A stretch of DNA of 64,000 nt, taken from Serratia ureilytica (lineage in GTDB: Bacteria; Pseudomonadota; Gammaproteobacteria; Enterobacterales; Enterobacteriaceae). Made by a program: the position numbers and the translations under genes. This document shows, one piece after another, positions 58,301 to 64,000 of this stretch. Position 1 is the first letter of the stretch. Every line of letters begins with the position of its first letter. The notes below the pieces were generated by a model. It saw nothing but the letters and a program-made list of their open reading frames with translations, had not been told where the DNA came from and did not search any database. The stretch lies in assembly GCF_013375155.1 (NCBI RefSeq), contig NZ_JABXOF010000002.1:124001-188000 (forward strand), read 5' to 3'.

Positions 58301-60322
58301 TTATGCGGCGGCGTCCGTCAGACGCTTTTCACGGTTCAAGGTTTGCAACGCCGAGACATCGACGATCAAGGCCACGCTGCCGTCGCCCAAAATGGTCGCG
58401 GCGGAAATGCCCGGCACTTTGCGGTAGTTGCTTTCCAGATTCTTCACCACCACCTGATGCTGGCCAATCAGCTGATCCACCAGCAACGCATAGCGGCGGC
58501 CGGCGCTTTGCAGGATCACCACAATGCCCTGGGTGGCGTCGGTTTTGGCGCCTTCCACTTCGAATACCCGATACAGTTCCACCAGCGGCAGGTATTCGCC
58601 GCGCACCTGCAGCACGCGCTCGCCGCCGGCCAGCGGGTGCAAGTCTTCCGCCTGCGGCTGCAGCGATTCCATCACCGCGTTCAGCGGCAGAATAAAGACT
58701 TCGTCGTTCACTTTGACCGACATGCCGTCGAGGATCGCCAGCGTCAACGGCAGCAGAATGCGGATGGTGGTGCCTTTACCGGCCTGCGAACGGATCTCGA
58801 CGTGGCCGCCCATCTCCTGAATATTTCTTTTCACCACGTCCATGCCGACGCCGCGGCCGGAAACGTCGGTCACCTGCTCGGCGGTGGAGAAGCCCGGCGC
58901 GAAGATCAGCATGCCGACCTCTTCGTCGCTCATGCTGTCGCTCACCGCCAGCCCTTGCGAAGCGGCCTTGGCGAGAATTTTTTCGCGGTTCAGACCGGCG
59001 CCGTCGTCGATGACCTCAATACAGATGTTGCCACCCTGGTGTTCGGCCGACAGCACCAGATTGCCCACCGCCGATTTACCGGCGGCGATGCGGGTGGCCG
59101 GCTCTTCGATACCGTGATCGAGGCTGTTGCGCACCAGGTGCGTCAACGGGTCGATAATCCGTTCGATCAGGCTCTTGTCCAGTTCGGTCGAGCTGCCCTG
59201 CAGCGTCAGCTCCACCTGTTTGTTCAGCTTGCCGGCCAGATCGCGCACCAGACGCGGGTAGCGGCTGAAGACGTATTCCATCGGCATCATGCGGATCGAC
59301 ATCACCGACTCCTGCAGATCGCGTGCGTTACGCTCCAGCTGGCTCATGCTGTTCAGCAGATCGCCGTGGTTCACCGGATCCAGCGTGCCGGAACGTTGCG
59401 CCAGCATCGACTGGGTGATCACCAGCTCGCCCACCAGGTTGATCAGCTGATCCACCTTTTCCACCGCTACGCGAATGCTGGTAGATTCGCTCGCCTTGGC
59501 GCGTGCTTTCGGCGCTTCGGCCGCTGCGGCCGCAGGTTTGGCGGCAGGCAGCGCAGCGCTGGCGTTCGGCGCTGGCGCCGGTTCCGGCGCAGCGACCGTC
59601 TCCGGCAAGTTCGCCTCCGCGACGGCCGGCGCGCTTTGCGTCGGCGTCGAGAAGCTGATTTGTTCCGGTTCCAGCACGAAGCACAGCACGGCGCTGATGT
59701 CGTCTTCGCTGGCGGAGGTGAGCAACGTCACGTCCAGGCTGTGTTCCGTCTGATGCGGGTCTTTAACTTCGCCGAGGTTGCCCAGCTCTTCCAACATCAA
59801 GGGGATTTCACTGGCTTTCAGCCCGTTCAGGCTGATGCGCATGCCGCCTTCGATCGCCGCCGGCGCGGCCGATGGCTGAGCGACCGGCTGCTGAACGGCG
59901 GGTTGAGCCGCAGGCGCCTCCTGCTGCTGTTGCGCTTCCAACGCCAGCTGACGCAGCGCCTGGCAAATGTATTCAAAGCTTTCAGCGTCAGGCTGTTGCG
60001 AGGTTTTATAGGCGTCCAGTTGCTCCTGCATAATGTCTTTGGTTTCCAGAAACAGGTTGATAATCTCGGTGCTCAGGCTCATTTCCTGGCGTCTTGCACC
60101 GTCCAGCAGGTTCTCCAGCAGATGGGTGGTTTCCTGCAGCACCGAAAAACCAAAGGTCGCCGCGCCGCCCTTGATCGAATGCGCCGCGCGGAAGATGGCG
60201 TTCAACGGCTCGATATCGGGGGCCAGCGGATCCAGCTCCAGCAGGTGTTGCTCCATGTCGGCCAGCAACTCGTCCGCCTCATCAAAGAAGGTCTGATAAA
60301 AATCGCTAATGTCCATGCTCAC
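58301..60322 (-). CDS. cheA: CheA, chemotaxis histidine kinase
   Basis: CheA phosphorylates itself at a histidine and passes the phosphate to CheY and CheB. The 673-residue protein has P1 with His48 (R-A-A-H-S-I-K-G), P2, P3 dimerisation, the P4 ATPase (N-S-L-D-H-G-I-E near residue 410) and P5 that binds CheW. Linkers around P2 are rich in Ala and Pro, which explains the extra length over E. coli (654). The start is GTG 60322, overlapping the motB stop; an ATG lies two codons on. The internal Met in T-K-D-I-M-Q-E-Q is the start of the short form in E. coli. Confidence 0.97.
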   Translation of the reverse strand: MSMDISDFYQTFFDEADELLADMEQHLLELDPLAPDIEPLNAIFRAAHSIKGGAATFGFSVLQETTHLLENLLDGARRQEMSLSTEIINLFLETKDIMQEQLDAYKTSQQPDAESFEYICQALRQLALEAQQQQEAPAAQPAVQQPVAQPSAAPAAIEGGMRISLNGLKASEIPLMLEELGNLGEVKDPHQTEHSLDVTLLTSASEDDISAVLCFVLEPEQISFSTPTQSAPAVAEANLPETVAAPEPAPAPNASAALPAAKPAAAAAEAPKARAKASESTSIRVAVEKVDQLINLVGELVITQSMLAQRSGTLDPVNHGDLLNSMSQLERNARDLQESVMSIRMMPMEYVFSRYPRLVRDLAGKLNKQVELTLQGSSTELDKSLIERIIDPLTHLVRNSLDHGIEEPATRIAAGKSAVGNLVLSAEHQGGNICIEVIDDGAGLNREKILAKAASQGLAVSDSMSDEEVGMLIFAPGFSTAEQVTDVSGRGVGMDVVKRNIQEMGGHVEIRSQAGKGTTIRILLPLTLAILDGMSVKVNDEVFILPLNAVMESLQPQAEDLHPLAGGERVLQVRGEYLPLVELYRVFEVEGAKTDATQGIVVILQSAGRRYALLVDQLIGQHQVVVKNLESNYRKVPGISAATILGDGSVALIVDVSALQTLNREKRLTDAAA

Positions 60323-61383
60323 GGGGTCACCTCTGGCTGTGAGTCGCGGTTAGTCGGTGCGGGTGCGGCCGCCGGTGGTTCCGGCGCCTGGTCGGCCGGG
60401 GCTATCGCCGGGGACGCCTGCGGTGGAGCGTTCGGCGTTGGCGCCGCGGGTTCCGGGGCTGTCGTCGAGGATTCCGGCGTTTGGCTGGCCGGCGCGGTCG
60501 CCGACGGCGCCAGCTGCTTCAGGCTGTCCGGCTGGGCAATATCCAGCGCGTTGCTTTCGGCATTTTCGTGCTCGATGCCCTCTTGCGTTTGCTTGTTCAA
60601 CACCAGTACGGTGATGCGGCGGTTAATCGCATCATCGGCGCCATGCTGTTTCAGGCTCATGGTGGCCGCCATGCCTACCACCCGCAGCACTTTGCCTTCC
60701 GCCAGGCCGCCGGCGATCAGCTCGCGACGCGACGCGTTGGCGCGATCGGCCGACAGTTCCCAGTTGCTGTAGCCGCGTTCGCCGGTGGCGTAAGGGATGT
60801 CATCGGTGTGGCCGGACAGGCTGATTTTGTTCGGCAAGTCGTTAAGGATCGGCGCTATCGCGCGCAGAATATCGCGCATGTAGCTCTCGACCTGCGCGCT
60901 GCCGGTTTTGAACATCGGCCGGTTCTGGCTATCGATAATCTGGATGCGCAGCCCTTCGTCCATCATGTTGATCAACAGATGTGGACGCAGCGCCTTCAGG
61001 CGCGGATCGGACTCAATCAACTCATCCAGCTTTTCACGCAGCTTGTTCAGGCGCAGCTCTTCGGCGCGCGAGTCCGGCGAATCGACCTGTTTTTTCACCA
61101 GGCCATGCTGTTGCGTTGGATCGTCGCCGCCGCCAGGAATGGGGCTGCTTTCGGAACTGCTCTTGTCGCCGCTGGTCAGGGCAACCTTGAGCGGCGTGCG
61201 GAAGTATTCGGCGATTTGCGTCAGCTCCTGCGGGCTGGCGATCGCCAGCAGCCACATCACCAGGAAGAACGCCATCATCGCCGTCATAAAGTCGGCATAA
61301 GCGATCTTCCAGGAGCCGCCGTGATGGGCGGCATGATGCGACTTGCGCTTTCTGACCAAAACGACCGGATGATTCTGTTTCAT
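60319..61383 (-). CDS. motB: MotB, stator protein with Pro/Ala-rich tail
   Basis: MotB anchors the stator to peptidoglycan and with MotA forms the proton channel. The 354-residue protein has one membrane segment with the proton-binding aspartate (Y-A-D-F-M, Asp31), a plug region, and an OmpA-like peptidoglycan-binding domain (about residues 150-265, with L-S-G-H-T-D-D near 195). A Pro/Ala/Ser-rich tail of about 64 residues follows, which E. coli MotB lacks in this form. It overlaps motA and cheA by four bases each. Confidence 0.97.
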   Translation of the reverse strand: MKQNHPVVLVRKRKSHHAAHHGGSWKIAYADFMTAMMAFFLVMWLLAIASPQELTQIAEYFRTPLKVALTSGDKSSSESSPIPGGGDDPTQQHGLVKKQVDSPDSRAEELRLNKLREKLDELIESDPRLKALRPHLLINMMDEGLRIQIIDSQNRPMFKTGSAQVESYMRDILRAIAPILNDLPNKISLSGHTDDIPYATGERGYSNWELSADRANASRRELIAGGLAEGKVLRVVGMAATMSLKQHGADDAINRRITVLVLNKQTQEGIEHENAESNALDIAQPDSLKQLAPSATAPASQTPESSTTAPEPAAPTPNAPPQASPAIAPADQAPEPPAAAPAPTNRDSQPEVTP

Positions 61384-62276
61384 GCTTCTTCTTCTTCCGT
61401 CGCCTGCTGCGCCGGCGCTTTCACGCGGCGCACGTGTTCTTCCAGCTCAACGAAAGAAGGACGTTCGGTGGTATACAGCGTTTTACGGCCGAACTCGACC
61501 GCGATCTGCGGCGCGTAACCGTTCAGGCTCGACAACAGCGTGACTTTGATGCACTGCATCATCTTGACGTTTTCGGCGCTCTTCTGACGCAGCAACGTCG
61601 CCAGCGGCGAGATGAAGCCGTAGGCCAGCAAAATGCCGAGGAAAGTACCGACCATGGCGTTAGCGATCAGCGCGCCCAGTTCAGCGGCCGGACGGTCAGC
61701 CGAAGCCAGGGCGTGCACCACCCCCATCACCGCCGCGACGATGCCGAACGCCGGCAAGGAGTCGCCCACCATCGCCAGACTGCCGGCGGGCACTTCGCTT
61801 TCCTGCTCGTAGGTTTCGATCTCTTCGTCCATCAGCGCTTCGATCTCGAACGCATTCATATTGCCGCTCACCATCAGCCGTAAATAGTCGGTAATGAACT
61901 CCACCAGGGTGTTATCGGCAAGGATGCGCGGATAATTAGAGAAAATTTCACTTTCTTGCGGATTATCGATATCGAACTCGAGCGACAGCATGCCCTGCTG
62001 ACGCGATTTGGCCAGCAGACGGAACAGCAACGCCATCAGATCCATATACAGATCTTTGTTGTATTTGGAACGGCGCATCAGGCGCGGCAGGGCGCGCAGC
62101 GTCGCTTTGATCGCCTTGCCGTTGTTGCCGACGATGAAAGCGCCGACCCCCGCCCCGCCGATAATCAGAAACTCCGCCGGCTGATATAACGCACCGAGAT
62201 GACCGCCCACGATCAGGTAGCCGCCAAACACCGCACCCAATACCACGAGATAACCCAAAATAACTAGCACACGCAT
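61380..62276 (-). CDS. motA: MotA, stator protein
   Basis: MotA surrounds MotB, and its cytoplasmic loop pushes on FliG to turn the motor. The 298-residue protein has four membrane segments and a large loop between the second and third. Prolines near residues 175 (D-S-L-P-A-F-G) and 224 (I-S-P-L-A) match those essential for rotation. It leads motA-motB-cheA-cheW, 139 bases after flhC. A sigma-28 site inside flhC points at it. Confidence 0.97.
   Translation of the reverse strand: MRVLVILGYLVVLGAVFGGYLIVGGHLGALYQPAEFLIIGGAGVGAFIVGNNGKAIKATLRALPRLMRRSKYNKDLYMDLMALLFRLLAKSRQQGMLSLEFDIDNPQESEIFSNYPRILADNTLVEFITDYLRLMVSGNMNAFEIEALMDEEIETYEQESEVPAGSLAMVGDSLPAFGIVAAVMGVVHALASADRPAAELGALIANAMVGTFLGILLAYGFISPLATLLRQKSAENVKMMQCIKVTLLSSLNGYAPQIAVEFGRKTLYTTERPSFVELEEHVRRVKAPAQQATEEEEA
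61912..61938 (-). promoter_or_regulatory. Possible sigma-28 site inside motA
   Basis: On the minus strand TAAT, 15 bases and a perfect GCCGATAA occur inside motA, pointing toward motB. One base of the -35 element differs. Internal FliA sites are known in E. coli, many with little output, so function is uncertain. Confidence 0.3.
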
Positions 62277-62348
62277 TCCTTAAATTAACAATGTGGATGG
62301 AAGGTGGGGCAAACGCGCCCTGGCGCGACAGACCAGGCTGCATGTCTG

Positions 62349-62366
62349 GGGGCGGCATGCCGCCCC
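62349..62366. other. Perfect 18-base palindrome between flhC and motA
   Basis: GGGGCGGCATGCCGCCCC is its own reverse complement and would fold to a seven-base stem with a CATG loop. It lies about 50 bases after the flhC stop and 73 before the motA ATG. With no T-run, it may be a weak stop, a stability element for flhDC mRNA, or a protein site. Confidence 0.6.
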
Positions 62367-62415
62367 TGCGTATCACACGTCGGTATTCATTGCCGAGAGC
62401 CGGCAACGTGGCGGC

Positions 62416-63000
62416 TCAAATGGCGCGTTTGACCTGCTCGTCCAGCAGTTGAGGAATAATATCGGCCAGTTGCGGCGAAAGTTTACGTCTTTTTACGGCG
62501 CGGGATGGGGGTTGGCATAAACTGCAGATGAAACCGTTCAGCGGCTGGTGCGCGTGGGTGATAAATGCGCCGCCGCAGCAGCTGCAGGCGGAGAGCTGCA
62601 ACATGCCGCTGTCGACGAAGCGCACCAGCGTCCAGGCGCGGGTCAACGCCAGCAACGGCGCCTCGCCGGCCTGCTGCGGGCACTGCTCCAGGTAGAGGCG
62701 ATAGGCTTTGATCACCGCTTCCACCCCGCTGCACTGTCCGCTTTTCATCAGAAACAGGTAGGCGTTATAAAACATCGAGGAATGAATATTCTGTTCCCAA
62801 GTCATAAACCAGTCGGTTGAGAACGGCAACATTCCTTTTGGCGGCGGGCTGCCGCGCAACTCCTTGTAAAGTTTAATCAAGCGCCCGCGGCTGAGCTGGG
62901 TTTCACTCTCCAGCATCTGCAAACGGGCCCCCAGCGAAATCAGCTCCATGGCGAGCTGAATGTCCTTGGCTTCTTGAACAATGCTTTTCTCAACCATCAT
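62416..63000 (-). CDS. flhC: FlhC, flagellar master regulator subunit
   Basis: FlhC pairs with FlhD to activate class 2 flagellar promoters with sigma-70. The 194-residue protein has the family N-terminus and a C-terminal zinc site made by four cysteines (A-C-S-C-C-G-G near residue 138 and I-C-S-L-C near 158). Its start overlaps the flhD stop by one base. The last codons contain a sigma-28 promoter for motA. Confidence 0.97.
   Translation of the reverse strand: MMVEKSIVQEAKDIQLAMELISLGARLQMLESETQLSRGRLIKLYKELRGSPPPKGMLPFSTDWFMTWEQNIHSSMFYNAYLFLMKSGQCSGVEAVIKAYRLYLEQCPQQAGEAPLLALTRAWTLVRFVDSGMLQLSACSCCGGAFITHAHQPLNGFICSLCQPPSRAVKRRKLSPQLADIIPQLLDEQVKRAI
62459..62485 (-). promoter_or_regulatory. 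Sigma-28 promoter inside flhC, upstream of motA
   Basis: On the minus strand TAAA, exactly 15 bases and GCCGATAT lie within the last 25 codons of flhC, about 183 bases before motA. Only the final base differs from the FliA consensus. A FliA promoter within flhC that drives motAB-cheAW has been described in E. coli, and no sigma-28 match exists in the flhC-motA gap itself. Confidence 0.82.
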
Positions 63001-63350
63001 CAGGCTCTTTTCTTCGTCGGGCTAGCGTCTTTACTCGATAGCTCTTGCAGTAAATGGCTTGATAGCAAAATGCCGGTATGGATTTGTTGCAGATCGTCGA
63101 CGCGCGACTCTTTGGTCAGGCGTTCGATGGTCTGGTGATCGTTAAAGCGGAAGTGGCAAACCAGCTGGTTGGTCTCGGCCAGTTTGACCATTTGCGGCAA
63201 AGTCAGCTGCGCCAACGCATCGGCCATGGTCTCATCAATACCAAGGCGGAACATCGCGGACGCTTTTTCATCGTTGATCAAACGCTGTGCTAAAAGTAAA
63301 TATGACAAATTGATGTCATAAATATGCTTAAGTAATTCAGACGTACCCAT
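63000..63350 (-). CDS. flhD: FlhD, flagellar master regulator subunit
   Basis: FlhD is the other half of the FlhD4C2 activator at the top of the flagellar cascade. The 116-residue product begins [12 protein letters not shown] and closely matches E. coli FlhD through the dimerising helices. I chose ATG 63350, preceded by GGGA at eight bases; an in-frame ATG at 63359 would add three residues. It overlaps flhC by one base and reads from a long AT-rich control region. Confidence 0.96.
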   Translation of the reverse strand: MGTSELLKHIYDINLSYLLLAQRLINDEKASAMFRLGIDETMADALAQLTLPQMVKLAETNQLVCHFRFNDHQTIERLTKESRVDDLQQIHTGILLSSHLLQELSSKDASPTKKRA

Positions 63351-63359
63351 ATTCCCCAT

Positions 63360-64000
63360 CCCGACAGACTATGTTTAAAAACATACGCTGGGTGATAAAT
63401 TTTATCGCCCGTGACCTGGGTTGTTTCCCAAAGTTGGCAAATTAATCTCTCAAAAACGACTGCTATAATTTTCGCCAATCGCTAAATTCGACCACTGTTC
63501 AGTATTTGCTACGAGCGTAAACCAACGTGTATGGATGTACAGCATTCTGCTTCGATAGTGTTTAGTCACCATGAAACTATTTTTACAAATTTAATAAGAT
63601 TATTCCTAAAGCAGCGCAACTCTACCCCCGAACCATTAGCACACACAATGTAAGTGAGAGGCAATTTTAAATACAATGTGACATAGATCACAAAAATAAA
63701 AAATAATTAAGCCAAATACCCCTAAATTCGCACATTTTATGACCCGCATTTTGCTCATAAAATCGCCTTAGGTAAAAAAACGTCTTAAAAACAATGTTTA
63801 TCAGCCAAAAAATTATCTTTTTTAGATCAATTCGAACAAAACCATCACCAAACCAAAATAACAGAACAAAAATCTGCATATAGGCAACAATCTTAGTATA
63901 AATAACCATTTGAGCCGCTAAAAAATATCCCAGGCGAAAAATAACCAATGTAAACTATAAGGTTATTAGCTATCGGATTTGACTTAAACCCTCCGCAGAG
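63360..64000 (-). promoter_or_regulatory. Long AT-rich control region of flhDC
   Basis: About 640 bases before flhD hold no convincing gene and become very AT-rich beyond 63660, in contrast with the GC-rich coding DNA. Such regions are bound by H-NS, a known flhDC regulator, which is inference here. A perfect CRP site is at 63677-63692. The exact -10 box is not clear; by analogy with E. coli (CRP centred about 71 bases upstream) transcription would start near 63613, giving a leader of about 260 bases. Confidence 0.65.
63677..63692. promoter_or_regulatory. CRP-cAMP site of flhDC
   Basis: TGTGA, six bases and TCACA form a perfect match to the CRP consensus core. It is centred about 335 bases before the flhD ATG. 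Activation of flhDC by CRP-cAMP is established in E. coli, and the site is the only perfect one I noticed in an intergenic region. Confidence 0.88.

Noticed and set aside
58343-60772. An 809-codon plus-strand ORF across cheA and motB
   Set aside because: It is fully antisense to two well-recognised genes. Long open antisense frames are expected in GC-rich coding DNA, and its arginine-, glutamine- and histidine-rich composition is typical of a shadow frame.
63688-63948. An 86-codon minus-strand ORF upstream of flhD
   Set aside because: It lies in very AT-rich control DNA and is rich in Phe, Ile and Leu as a result. It has no clear ribosome site, although a small membrane protein cannot be excluded.

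Overview
The window looks like the chromosome of a GC-rich enterobacterium of the Serratia type. Two things suggest this. The proteins read as close relatives of the E. coli Efe, Put, Tcy, Fli, Flg, Che and Flh proteins. The flagellar genes also form one unbroken block from fliZ to flhD, where E. coli has several separate clusters. The genus is an inference from remembered gene order and protein similarity, not from a search.

Left flank (1-9994): the ferrous-iron uptake genes efeU-efeO-efeB on the minus strand with a Fur-type site upstream; putP (minus) and putA (plus) diverging from a control region that holds several GTTGCA PutA sites; then a terminator. Next (10242-13568, minus) come tcyN-tcyL-tcyJ and dcyD for cystine/D-cysteine use, in their usual place downstream of fliA-fliZ.

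Flagellar block (13693-63350). fliZ-fliA and fliC are on the minus strand and fliD-fliS-fliT on the plus strand. An accessory gap follows (18719-22450) with an AraC-type regulator, two tiny membrane-peptide genes, a LysR regulator divergent from azoR, and a small lipoprotein. Then come fliE (minus), fliFGHIJK and fliLMNOPQR (plus), a 44-residue basic protein gene, flgBCDEFGHIJ and flgKL (minus), flgA and flgMN (plus), a RelE/HigB-type toxin-antitoxin pair (plus), flhBAE (minus), cheRBYZ with two chemoreceptor genes, cheAW, motAB and flhDC (all minus). The window ends in the AT-rich flhDC control region, which has a perfect CRP site.

The genes form one regulatory chain. FlhDC turns on the basal body, hook and export genes. 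FliA (sigma-28), held back by FlgM until the hook is finished, then drives late genes. I found consensus-grade sigma-28 sites (TAAA-N15-GCCGATAA) before fliC, fliD, flgM and the Tsr-type receptor, a close match before flgK, and one inside the 3' end of flhC that can feed motA-motB-cheA-cheW. FliZ, FliT and FliS add feedback and chaperone control.

I found no phage, CRISPR array, tRNA, rRNA or insertion sequence. The least explained parts are the toxin-antitoxin pair inside the flagellar block, the tiny ORFs at 19991-20226, the 44-residue basic protein at 34198, and the structured putA leader. I did not find a large undescribed multi-gene system.
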